Of a stretch of 14,030 bases of DNA, positions 6,544 to 13,333 are shown in pieces (the stretch's first letter is position 1; every line of letters begins with the position of its first letter). The notes under the pieces were generated by a model, which was not told the DNA's origin, made no database searches, and saw nothing but the letters and a program-made list of their open reading frames with translations. A program made the position numbers and the translations under genes. Source of the stretch: Spirochaeta sp. (GTDB lineage: Bacteria; Spirochaetota; Spirochaetia; UBA9216); contig DMKD01000355.1 in assembly GCA_003454605.1 (NCBI GenBank), positions 1 through 14,030 of the forward strand. The letters run 5' to 3'.

Positions 6544-8055
6544 CTATACAAACTTCTCTCTGATTTTGGAGCTTACGAAGTCGAGGATCGCAACAGTAAT
6601 TGCAATGAACCATACTGCAATACCTGCAGACTTGTAATCAAGCAGCCTGATATACTGGACAAGCAGGAAGCCTATACCACCACCTCCGACCATACCGATA
6701 ACTGTGGACATTCGTACGTTGATATCCCATCGGTATATTGTGAAGGACACGAAGGGCGGAATCATCTGCGGCACAACCGCAAACATAATAGTCTGCAGCC
6801 TGTTGGCACCGGTGGCCTGAATCGCTTCGATCGGACCGGGATCGATGCTTTCGATTGATTCTGAATACAGTTTACCGAGGGCGGCAATCGTATGGATTGT
6901 GAGCGCGATAATGCCCGCGAAGGGTCCAAGACCTACCCATACTACGGCGATCAGTGCCCAGATCATCGGTTCAATCGATCGGGTGATATTGAATATCGTT
7001 CTGATAACGTAATAGATGGTGACTGTGACCCATGAACCCGACATCAGGTTACGGGCCGCTAGAAAGCTCAGCGGTATCGCTAGAATTATACCGAAAAAGG
7101 TTGCCATCATTCCCATGAAGATTGTTTCAAGCATAAGTACAATTGTAAGCCGCAGAGGTTCGCTTGCCTTCACAGGCCCGACCTCCGAGGTCTGCCTTGC
7201 CTGTACACGATGGATCTGCTGGCCTACGGCGCTCGGCGGCGTAAGCCGGTAGGGGATTACAAGATCGAAGGTGAATCCTCCGTCGCCGTCCGTGACAAGG
7301 CTGACATATTCGCCGTCCTGTCGGGGTCTGAACTCATTTCCGATAGAGTCCTCCCAGTAGATTTCGGTGAGGGTATCCGGTTCGAAGCCGCTGCCCTCAA
7401 GGTGAATAATATCACCAAGAACCATATTGTTCTTTTCATCAAGCGTTGACATCTTGCCGAAGGTCGGGGTCGATTTAATATAGGGTTCACCTTCAATATA
7501 TTCAGGGATTGCGGGCGGATTGGCTGTGTCGTCAACAAGTATTGCAGCCTCGGCAGTAACCGATGAAGTATCCCTGGTTACAGCGGCCTCCCAGGGCCAT
7601 AGGATTCTTGAAAGCGGTGGCCATGCTTCAGGGAATTCCCGAATCATCTTGCCTAGGTTTATTTCACTTATCTGCCAGCCCAGGGAGAAAAACATGATGA
7701 GTACGAGGACGAATATACCTAGACCCTTCTCATTTTTACCGCCTGCAGTTTTATAGGCATCATAGATTATCCAGATCCAGAGAGCTATAACTGCAGCACA
7801 TATGAACACTATAAAAAAAGGTTCGCGGCTGAAAGATTTAACGAATTTTGCCTGAAGACCTATCTCCCTGTGTGCAATTACCTGAAGGCGCCATATAAAA
7901 AGTCCGATGATACTGACAAAAGAGAACAGCAGAAACAGACCGCGGCGGATTCTGAAGGAAAGAAGCTGACCGAGTCCCGGAACAATCAGGGAAAGCACTG
8001 CTGAAACTGCGGGCGGCAGTAGTGGTTTTTTTGTAACTTTATAAGGATTACTCAT
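6544..8055 (-). CDS. phnE: Phosphonate-type ABC transporter permease with extra N-terminal and IPT-like domains
   Basis: The C-terminal 200 residues are a PhnE permease: ETIFMGMMATFFGIILAIPL (310-329), SFLAARNL (330-337), RSIEPMIWALIAVVWVGLGP, the EAA loop EAIQATGANRLQ (410-421) with VVPQ at 427-430, then NVRMSTVIGMVGGGGIG. The EAA loop contacts the ATPase PhnC. At 503 residues it is nearly twice the usual PhnE (about 260-290). Residues 12-100 form an extra membrane module starting AVLSLIVPGLGQLLSF, with about three helices. The usual first PhnE helix follows at 112-128 (FSLGWQI and RILWPW match PhnE). Residues about 155-305 form an inserted soluble domain resembling an IPT/TIG Ig fold (GDIIHLEGSGFEPDT, TDGDGGFTFDLVIP), probably extracytoplasmic. 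Its start overlaps the phnC stop by 8 nt. Function as the importer channel is well supported; the role of the extra domains is unknown. Confidence 0.9.
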   Translation of the reverse strand: MSNPYKVTKKPLLPPAVSAVLSLIVPGLGQLLSFRIRRGLFLLFSFVSIIGLFIWRLQVIAHREIGLQAKFVKSFSREPFFIVFICAAVIALWIWIIYDAYKTAGGKNEKGLGIFVLVLIMFFSLGWQISEINLGKMIREFPEAWPPLSRILWPWEAAVTRDTSSVTAEAAILVDDTANPPAIPEYIEGEPYIKSTPTFGKMSTLDEKNNMVLGDIIHLEGSGFEPDTLTEIYWEDSIGNEFRPRQDGEYVSLVTDGDGGFTFDLVIPYRLTPPSAVGQQIHRVQARQTSEVGPVKASEPLRLTIVLMLETIFMGMMATFFGIILAIPLSFLAARNLMSGSWVTVTIYYVIRTIFNITRSIEPMIWALIAVVWVGLGPFAGIIALTIHTIAALGKLYSESIESIDPGPIEAIQATGANRLQTIMFAVVPQMIPPFVSFTIYRWDINVRMSTVIGMVGGGGIGFLLVQYIRLLDYKSAGIAVWFIAITVAILDFVSSKIREKFV

Positions 8056-8839
8056 CTGCTCCTCCGCTTATTGAACCGGCATTAACCCTGACCGCTTCTT
8101 TGCCGTAGATTTCCTTGAATTCGTCATCAGTCATCTTCCTGATGTCGGCATTGCTGCCTTCATATACAAGGTTTCCGTCCCGCAGACCAATTACCCTTGA
8201 TGAATACTGCTGGACGAGGTCGAGATAGTGAAGACTGCACATGATTGTGATATCACGCTGTTTATTGATGTCTTCGAGGTAACCGAGTATGGAATGCGCT
8301 AATACAGGGTCGAGACTTGCAACCGGTTCGTCGGCAAGAATCATGCTGGGATCCTGCATCAGGGCCCTGGCGATGCCTACACGCTGCTGCTGGCCCCCTG
8401 AGAGCTCGTCAGCACGTTTTGCGGCCTGGTCTGTTATCCCAACCATTTCGAGGGCGTCATACGCCCGTTTCCGGTCTTCTGAAGGGAAATGATGGAGAAT
8501 ACTGGACCAGGGGCTTACATATCCAAGCCTACCGGACAGTACATTTGTAATTACACTCGAACGTTTTACCAGATTAAAATGCTGAAAGATCATGCCAATC
8601 TGACGCCTGACTTCTCTGAGAGATCTGCCGTCAGCCTTCGCAATATCCTTCCCATTCCAGAGAATCTCTCCCTCGGTAGGTTCAATGAGTCTGTTTATAC
8701 ATCTGAGCAGGGTAGATTTTCCGGAACCCGATAAGCCGATTATTACAAGAAATTCGCCGTCTTCAACCTTGAAGCTGACATTCTTGAGGGCTTTTGTTCC
8801 ATCATCGTATATCTTGGTTAGATTACGGATTTCAAGCAT
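8048..8839 (-). CDS. phnC: Phosphonate-type ABC transporter ATP-binding protein
   Basis: A complete ABC ATPase of 263 residues that would power the PhnCDE importer on the inner face of the membrane. Walker A is GLSGSGKS (35-42, Lys41), the Q-loop is in MIFQHFNL (83-90), the ABC signature is LSGGQ (146-150) within DELSGGQQQRVGIARAL, Walker B is MILADEP (166-172, Glu171 catalytic), the D-loop is SLDP (175-178) and the switch His is His204 in SLHYLDL. EGEILWNGKDI and the LVKRSSVITNVLSGRLGY stretch (90-107) fit PhnC rather than generic ABC proteins. A GGAGGC ribosome site (8842-8847) precedes the ATG. It lies between phnD and phnE, with an 8-nt overlap into phnE. A T-rich hairpin directly upstream may attenuate it. 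Confidence 0.95.
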   Translation of the reverse strand: MLEIRNLTKIYDDGTKALKNVSFKVEDGEFLVIIGLSGSGKSTLLRCINRLIEPTEGEILWNGKDIAKADGRSLREVRRQIGMIFQHFNLVKRSSVITNVLSGRLGYVSPWSSILHHFPSEDRKRAYDALEMVGITDQAAKRADELSGGQQQRVGIARALMQDPSMILADEPVASLDPVLAHSILGYLEDINKQRDITIMCSLHYLDLVQQYSSRVIGLRDGNLVYEGSNADIRKMTDDEFKEIYGKEAVRVNAGSISGGADE

Positions 8840-8848
8840 TGCGCCTCC

Positions 8849-8878
8849 AAAAAAAAGGACTGAACGATTGAACAGTCC
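8849..8878 (-). terminator. Possible intrinsic terminator or attenuator just upstream of phnC
   Basis: Read on the - strand, GGACTG (8878-8873) pairs with CAGTCC (8862-8857), with two internal T-T mismatches and a further C-G pair closing a 4-nt loop, followed at once by eight T (8856-8849). The phnC ribosome site starts 2 nt further on. The stem is short, so only part of the transcripts would stop here, giving more phnD than phnCE RNA. Confidence 0.6.
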
Positions 8879-8900
8879 CGTATTTATTTAGTTCATGGAT

Positions 8901-8935
8901 GTTTAAAGATTTCCCTCAATGGGAAATCTTTAAAC
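8901..8935. repeat. Perfect 15-bp inverted repeat in the phnD-phnC gap
   Basis: GTTTAAAGATTTCCC (8901-8915) and its exact complement (8921-8935) flank a 5-nt TCAAT loop. No T-run follows on either strand, so it is not a standard terminator. It may stabilise the 3' end of phnD RNA or bind a protein. Confidence 0.9.
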
Positions 8936-8942
8936 TCCTAAG

Positions 8943-8978
8943 CGAAATAACCAGGTCCGCGCGGACATGGTTATTTCG
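8943..8978. repeat. Long inverted repeat immediately after the phnD stop codon
   Basis: CGAAATAACCA (8943-8953) pairs perfectly with TGGTTATTTCG (8968-8978). Inside, after one G-A mismatch, the palindrome GTCCGCGCGGAC (8955-8966) continues the stem almost to the centre. In phnD RNA the hairpin starts 1 nt after the TGA stop (8982-8980). It lacks a following T-run. A role in protecting upstream RNA or slowing ribosomes or polymerase is inference. Confidence 0.9.
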
Positions 8979-8979
8979 A

Positions 8980-9885
8980 TCATTTATTGAGATCATCGAT
9001 GCTCAGACCTGCTGCCTGGAGTACCTGTCTGAACGGATCATAGAAATCATCACCGTGTCTTTCAAGTTCGTTCCACTGATAAGCAGTCTTGAGAGCGTCT
9101 TTTCCCTCATCGGTTGCAGCAATTACAAGAAGTGCGTCAACAATCTGAGCCTTAACATCAGCGTCGAGACCGGGGATAAACTGTACGCCGTCGTTCGGAA
9201 TGTTTTCAGTTACTGCAATCACAACAACTTTTTCCATTACATCGGGGTAATCTTCTTCAATTCTTGTTCTGGCATCGACATATGATGCACCTGCATCAAC
9301 GTCACCATTGTAGATTGCAGCAACAACACCGTCATGGCTTCCCGCATCAACTACACCTGCAAGGCCTGTATCAGGATCAACACCCGCGCCGCGCATTGTA
9401 AGCATCGGAATTATCCAGCCGCTGGTTGAAAGCGGGTCGGGACGACCGAATGTTTTACCGTTCAGCTCAGAAACTGATGAGATGCCGCTGTCGGCTCGAA
9501 CCATAATCTGACCATTGTAGGTTGGGCTTCCGTAACGAACAGATACAAGTTCTGCTTTTGCTACGCCGCGTTCTGCAGCCATTACATATGCGAAGGTTGC
9601 GAGTGATGCCATATGAGCCTCGGGAGGATCACTGGACATTGCCTCGATTACACCTGCATATTCAGTAGCAACATTTGTCTCGAAGAAGAGACCGGTTTCA
9701 TCATGAAGCATGTCAGCAACAGCCTGAGCACCTGCAGCAACACGTTCCATTTCTCCAGACGGAACAAATGACCAGATGATGGGGTTTTCTTCGCTTCCAA
9801 GGGGTACCTCAGTCTGACCGCTGGCAAAAGCAAATCCAGACAGAATGATCGTGAGCAGAAGTGTGAGTGAAAAAATCTTTTTCAT
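8980..9885 (-). CDS. phnD: Phosphonate-type ABC transporter substrate-binding protein
   Basis: A 301-residue PhnD-family periplasmic binding protein and the first gene of the importer operon. A signal peptide covers about 1-21 (MKKIFSLTLL, hydrophobic core, cleavage probably after FAFA); there is no Cys for lipidation. Family marks are IIWSFVPSGE at the start of the mature protein, MASLATFAYVMAAERG (92-107), YNGQIMVRADSGI (123-135), the ligand-anion loop DPLSTSGW (150-157), GSHDGVVAAIYNGDVDAGASYVDAR (the stretch at 182-206, with Tyr202 and Asp204 at ligand positions) and the closing helix LQAAGLSIDDLNK. The ligand could be a phosphonate, phosphite, hypophosphite or phosphate; the sequence alone does not decide. 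A GGAGGC ribosome site and a strong promoter lie upstream; three hairpins follow before phnC. Confidence 0.93.
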   Translation of the reverse strand: MKKIFSLTLLLTIILSGFAFASGQTEVPLGSEENPIIWSFVPSGEMERVAAGAQAVADMLHDETGLFFETNVATEYAGVIEAMSSDPPEAHMASLATFAYVMAAERGVAKAELVSVRYGSPTYNGQIMVRADSGISSVSELNGKTFGRPDPLSTSGWIIPMLTMRGAGVDPDTGLAGVVDAGSHDGVVAAIYNGDVDAGASYVDARTRIEEDYPDVMEKVVVIAVTENIPNDGVQFIPGLDADVKAQIVDALLVIAATDEGKDALKTAYQWNELERHGDDFYDPFRQVLQAAGLSIDDLNK

Positions 9886-9915
9886 AAATGCCTCCGTTAA
9901 TATTTTTAACTATCT

Positions 9916-9944
9916 ATTATATGCCCGCCTTTACGAATGTGCAA
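9916..9944 (-). promoter_or_regulatory. Strong sigma-70-type promoter of the phnDCE operon
   Basis: On the - strand, TTGCAC (9944-9939) and TATAAT (9921-9916) are separated by exactly 17 bp: a perfect -10 and a 4/6 -35. The predicted start of transcription is about 20 nt before the GGAGGC ribosome site and the phnD ATG (9885). I see no recognisable Pho box, so phosphate control is not shown. Confidence 0.8.
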
Positions 9945-10044
9945 TCTGATAAAGAAAAAATTAAGAAAAAATCATGCTTACCAACAGTAGCTATACTTCC
10001 CCTGCGGACTTGCGCGAGGGTAGTGAATAGGATATTATCAGGAT

Positions 10045-11205
10045 ATGGGATTAACTGAAGAAGAACTTAAAGAGTTTGAAGATATACGGCCTTATAATGA
10101 TGATGAGTACAAACTGGTTACCAAGAGGCTTTCAAATAATAAATATCTGCAGAGTTTTATCCGAACTTTAAGATGGCCGAACTGTCCGAAGATCCTGATA
10201 CCGCCGGCCGAAATATTAATCGGCCAGTTTGTACGTAAACAGATCAGACAAAACGATACCATCGCCGAGTTTCAGCGCGATCTTATCATCAACCGCTTAG
10301 TTCAGTGGGTTGTGGATAAAACTACCGACGGAGTCAGCTGTACAGGCCTTGATGAACTGGATATGGAGAATGAGTCATATCTGTTTATATCCAACCACCG
10401 CGACATCGTACTTGATGCCGGATTTATAAATTATTTCATGATCAAGTATGGATATCCAACAACACAGATTGCATTCGGTGATAATCTCTTAATAAATGAA
10501 TTTGTAGGAGATCTGATAAGGATAAACCGATCATTTATCGTGAAGAGGGATCTCCCTCCCCGCGAACAAATCAAGGCATCTATCACATTGTCGAAATATA
10601 TTAATCATGTAATAGATTTGGGCGAATGTATATGGATTGCTCAGAAGGAAGGCCGCTCCAAGGACGGGGCAGATCAGACAAATCCTGCAGTTATAAAGAT
10701 GATTTACCTATCTCAGCGAAAGAGTGAACTTGCTTTTTCTGATTTTATCAATAAATGCCGTATTGTGCCCGTATCGATCTCTTATGAACTCGATCCCTGC
10801 GATACTCTCAAGGGTTGGGAAATGTATAGAAGAGAAACAAGAGACGTAGGAGCGAAAACACAGACTATGGATCTTGTAAGTATGTGGGCCGGAATGAAGG
10901 GTCAGAAGGGCCGTGTGAATGTTAATTTCGGAAAACCTCTGACCGGAACATTTGAAAATGATAAGGACGTTGCCAAGGTCCTCGATCATGAAATACACCG
11001 CGGATACAAGCTCTGGCCCAGTAATTACATCTCTTTTGACGAGATAAATAAGAGTGAGAAATATAAAGACCGATATTCTGAAGAAGAAAGGCAGGAATTC
11101 CTGAGTAGATACCATAAGCTTGGCGAACCTGTGATGCAGAAGGTCCTCGGTGCTTATGCGAGACCTGTCCTGAATCAGGAAGAAGCTGTTTTCACCGACG
11201 ATTGA
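10045..11205 (+). CDS. PlsB/PlsC-like glycerolipid acyltransferase
   Basis: A 386-residue acyltransferase that would esterify a glycerol-phosphate or lysophosphatidate with a fatty acyl group at the inner membrane face. The catalytic block is FISNHRDIVLDA (114-125), a variant of the HX4D motif with His118 and Asp120/Asp124; this NHRDIVLD form occurs in a family of long 1-acyl-sn-glycerol-3-phosphate acyltransferases. KEGRSKDGAD (201-210) is the phosphate-binding EG-x-S motif, and INRSFIVKRDLPPR (160-173) is the block between. CRIVPVSISYE follows as the conserved P-V strand. The N-terminal 110 residues precede the acyltransferase core and are not recognised. No membrane helix is obvious. The upstream frame is closed by a stop at 10024, so the ATG at 10045 is the first usable one; its ribosome site is weak. 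The stop overlaps the next gene's start (TGATG). Confidence 0.85.
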   Translation: MGLTEEELKEFEDIRPYNDDEYKLVTKRLSNNKYLQSFIRTLRWPNCPKILIPPAEILIGQFVRKQIRQNDTIAEFQRDLIINRLVQWVVDKTTDGVSCTGLDELDMENESYLFISNHRDIVLDAGFINYFMIKYGYPTTQIAFGDNLLINEFVGDLIRINRSFIVKRDLPPREQIKASITLSKYINHVIDLGECIWIAQKEGRSKDGADQTNPAVIKMIYLSQRKSELAFSDFINKCRIVPVSISYELDPCDTLKGWEMYRRETRDVGAKTQTMDLVSMWAGMKGQKGRVNVNFGKPLTGTFENDKDVAKVLDHEIHRGYKLWPSNYISFDEINKSEKYKDRYSEEERQEFLSRYHKLGEPVMQKVLGAYARPVLNQEEAVFTDD

Positions 11206-11876
11206 TGAAGAAAACCGTTTTTGCTATATTTTTTGCCACGGCTGTCTTTTTGAGCTGCGGTAATACTCCCCCCGAGCTGAAACAGATCTACAGTGAAATT
11301 AATTTTCTCAATATACCGGGATCTGAAAATGTAAGATCGGAAATGCTCGTTCTCGTGAATGCAGATGATGAAGACGGTGATGATGATATCACCGGAATTC
11401 ATATTATCAATGATTCGGAACAGATGAGCTGGGATCTGGACAGCAGCATCTGGAAAACCAGGGACAGCCGCGGTATGAAGTGGACCGGTTCTCAGCGTTT
11501 GACGACTGTCGACGGCAGTATGCCGAAGGCCGGTGAATACCGGGTGCTTGTGGTTGACAGGGCCGGGGAAAGGGTGGAGGAATCAGTTTTCTTCCCGCTG
11601 ATTAAGAATCCGCCGTCTCCCGCAGATTTCGCTGAACTTATTTTTCAGGATGAGCAGGCTATTGAACTGAAGAGCCCGCAGGAACGGAACATCATTTCCT
11701 TTTATGATTCGGAAGGAAAACTTCTGGGTGCATACGCCGCCACTCCGGGGCTGATAAGGATCAATAAACTTCGCGACGGTTCGGCAGTAGCGGAAAAGTA
11801 TAGTACTGTGAAGGTCTCTTATTACAGCAACTTAATCGGGGCGGGGCTGATCAGCGGTTTTTATGAAAAACCATAA
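11205..11876 (+). CDS. Small lipoprotein with a beta-sandwich-like domain, function unknown
   Basis: Predicted lipoprotein of 223 residues. MKKTVFAIFFATAVFLSCGN carries a basic start, a hydrophobic core and lipobox FLSC with Cys18. A TTG three bases upstream (11202) is a possible but less likely start; the ATG at 11205 shares its A with the acyltransferase stop (TGATG), so coupled translation is likely. Residues 53-61 are an acidic run (ADDEDGDDD), and KAGEYRVLVVDRAGERVEES is typical of an Ig or PKD-like beta-sandwich strand pair, so the mature protein probably lies outside the membrane as one or two such domains. I do not recognise the family. Coupling to a lipid acyltransferase suggests an envelope role, which is inference. 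Confidence 0.8.
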   Translation: MKKTVFAIFFATAVFLSCGNTPPELKQIYSEINFLNIPGSENVRSEMLVLVNADDEDGDDDITGIHIINDSEQMSWDLDSSIWKTRDSRGMKWTGSQRLTTVDGSMPKAGEYRVLVVDRAGERVEESVFFPLIKNPPSPADFAELIFQDEQAIELKSPQERNIISFYDSEGKLLGAYAATPGLIRINKLRDGSAVAEKYSTVKVSYYSNLIGAGLISGFYEKP

Positions 11877-11894
11877 TTAATTTTTAGATATGGG

Positions 11895-11933
11895 GACTAT
11901 GTTAAAAAGTCTTATATACTTTTTAACATAGTC
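11895..11933. terminator. Perfect 16-bp hairpin shared by convergent genes and overlapping the TPR gene's end
   Basis: GACTATGTTAAAAAGT (11895-11910) and its exact complement (11918-11933) flank a 7-nt loop. It lies 19 nt after the lipoprotein stop and spans the stop (11914-11912) and last codons of the - strand TPR gene. On the + strand a weak T-run (11939-11944) follows. It probably ends transcription from both sides. Confidence 0.7.
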
Positions 11934-13261
11934 TGTAGTTTTTCCTTACCGATAAGGTTGACCGGACGGCTTTCAGAGAACTCACGCGCCTTTCTTGAAA
12001 ATCCCGAGCTTGTGACTATCATACCACGGCCGATCGAAGACTTCTTCATGGATTCATGGATGGCACGGGCCTGTGTTTCCTGGACCAGTTCCGGTACCCG
12101 CAGATACCATATCATCAGCGGAAGTTTTTTCGCTCCGCGCCACTTTGTCTCCGAATCTACTGCAATTATCTGGCAGCCGTTTTGAACCTCGGTTATATCT
12201 CTGATACTCATGCTCATCGTGCCGGTGAGTTTCTTGCATAATTCTATATATTCATTGCGGCCCGCAGTGAGGTAATCCTTCATCATATCATCGGTTCGCA
12301 GATCCTGATATTGACTCAGTTTCTCGCCGACATCCTTGAAGGTTGGTTTCTTGGCGTAAACTTGCTCCCACTGTTCAATGGCTTTGTCTATATCGCGTTG
12401 CTGTTCATAACAATGTGCGAGAAAGTATCTGGCAAACAGGATCTCCTGTCCCTGATTTTCCGAATTGCTGATAGTGCGCTCAAGCTCTGTAATTGCCCGT
12501 TCAAAATTTTTAACGTTTATATAGCATATTCCGCGTTCAAGCAGTGATTTGAGTTTCAGATCGGGATCGCGCTGTGACTTCTCAAATGCATTCAGGGCTC
12601 CGGCAAAATCTTTCTTGTCTTTAAGTATTTTACCGATATAGAAGTTCGCCTTATAGTTTTCAGGATTATACCGAAGCGCAAGATCAAGTTCCAGCTTAGC
12701 CTCTCCCTGGCGCTTATTGCGGTAGAAGATGCTGCCGAGTTTGAAATGAGCATCAGTATGTTGAGGATTAAGCTCTATTGTCTTCTTAAAATGCTGAACA
12801 GCACTGTCTGTTTTATTTCTGTACTCAAAAAGTGAGCCTGCCTGATAATACCATTCCGGCTGGTCAGGTTCGAGTCTTATAAGCAGGAGGTACTCTTTAA
12901 GAGCCTCTTCAGGTTGATTAAAATCATTATAGAGACCGGCTATTGTTTTTCTGAAATCAACTTCCTTCAAAAGCCCGGAAAAATCACCGTATTCGTTGAT
13001 TTTTTTCATTTCCATCAATGCCAGTTCTGATTTATGATCCCCAAGATAGGAGAGGCCGAGAAGGTAGTGAAGTTCGTAATTTCTGGGTTCATTAGCTATA
13101 AGCTGTTTGGCCTGCTTGATTGCCGCGCTGTATTTACCCTGCTTGTAGAGATCCTGAATACCTGCTACCTTTCTAGGGGCAAGAACTGATCTGAGGATAA
13201 ATATAAGTGTAACGAGGGCTGCGGTGCCGACGATAATAATAACAAGAACTACTGGTGCCAT
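11912..13261 (-). CDS. Membrane-anchored TPR protein with Mrr/restriction-endonuclease-like C-terminal domain
   Basis: A 449-residue protein. Residues 3-24 are one hydrophobic N-terminal anchor, with the rest probably cytoplasmic (basic RSVLAPRK follows). Residues about 33-320 are TPR repeats: LYKQGKYSAAIKQAKQLIANEPRN, PEEALKEYLLLIRLEPDQPEWYYQAG, DSAVQHFKKTIELNPQHTDAHFKLG, and further units to IDKAIEQWEQVYAKKP (each shown only in part of the full repeat). TPRs bind other proteins. The C-terminal part (about 350-447) resembles the Mrr catalytic fold, clearest in GRGMIVTSSGFSRKAREFSE (411-430) and VNLIGKEKLQTML (434-446). The usual catalytic Q-x-K stretch reads WYLRVPE (385-391), so cleavage activity is doubtful. 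A scaffold role is likely. Its start is next to GGAG (13270-13267). Confidence 0.82.
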   Translation of the reverse strand: MAPVVLVIIIVGTAALVTLIFILRSVLAPRKVAGIQDLYKQGKYSAAIKQAKQLIANEPRNYELHYLLGLSYLGDHKSELALMEMKKINEYGDFSGLLKEVDFRKTIAGLYNDFNQPEEALKEYLLLIRLEPDQPEWYYQAGSLFEYRNKTDSAVQHFKKTIELNPQHTDAHFKLGSIFYRNKRQGEAKLELDLALRYNPENYKANFYIGKILKDKKDFAGALNAFEKSQRDPDLKLKSLLERGICYINVKNFERAITELERTISNSENQGQEILFARYFLAHCYEQQRDIDKAIEQWEQVYAKKPTFKDVGEKLSQYQDLRTDDMMKDYLTAGRNEYIELCKKLTGTMSMSIRDITEVQNGCQIIAVDSETKWRGAKKLPLMIWYLRVPELVQETQARAIHESMKKSSIGRGMIVTSSGFSRKAREFSESRPVNLIGKEKLQTMLKSI

Positions 13262-13276
13262 AGATACTCCAGTTCA

Positions 13277-13305
13277 AGATTAATCTGTAATCAACCGAGT
13301 GTCAA
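13277..13305 (-). promoter_or_regulatory. Possible promoter of the membrane TPR gene
   Basis: On the - strand a perfect TTGACA (13305-13300) is followed 17 bp later by a poor -10, TAATCT (13282-13277). The start of transcription would fall on the ribosome site, so either the leader is very short or the real -10 differs. The 72-nt gap must serve two divergent genes; TACTAT (13307-13312) could be the -10 for the + strand gene. Confidence 0.3.
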
Positions 13306-13333
13306 ATACTATGCCGTAAAAAATGGGGTTTGT

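Noticed and set aside
8886..8896. ATG-AAC-TAA mini reading frame on the - strand between phnD and phnC
   Set aside because: Two codons with no ribosome site; too short to support as a leader peptide.
8899..9285. 128-codon + strand reading frame over the phnD end
   Set aside because: It lies antisense to the well-supported phnD and across the hairpins, has no ribosome site, and its protein resembles no family I know.
10000..10020. GC-rich imperfect hairpin before the acyltransferase gene
   Set aside because: About 7 pairs with a bulge and no T-run; could be chance or a leader structure, and nothing ties it to a known regulator or riboswitch.
10708..11115. 135-codon - strand reading frame
   Set aside because: Entirely antisense to the acyltransferase, whose motifs are clear; no ribosome site or recognisable domain.
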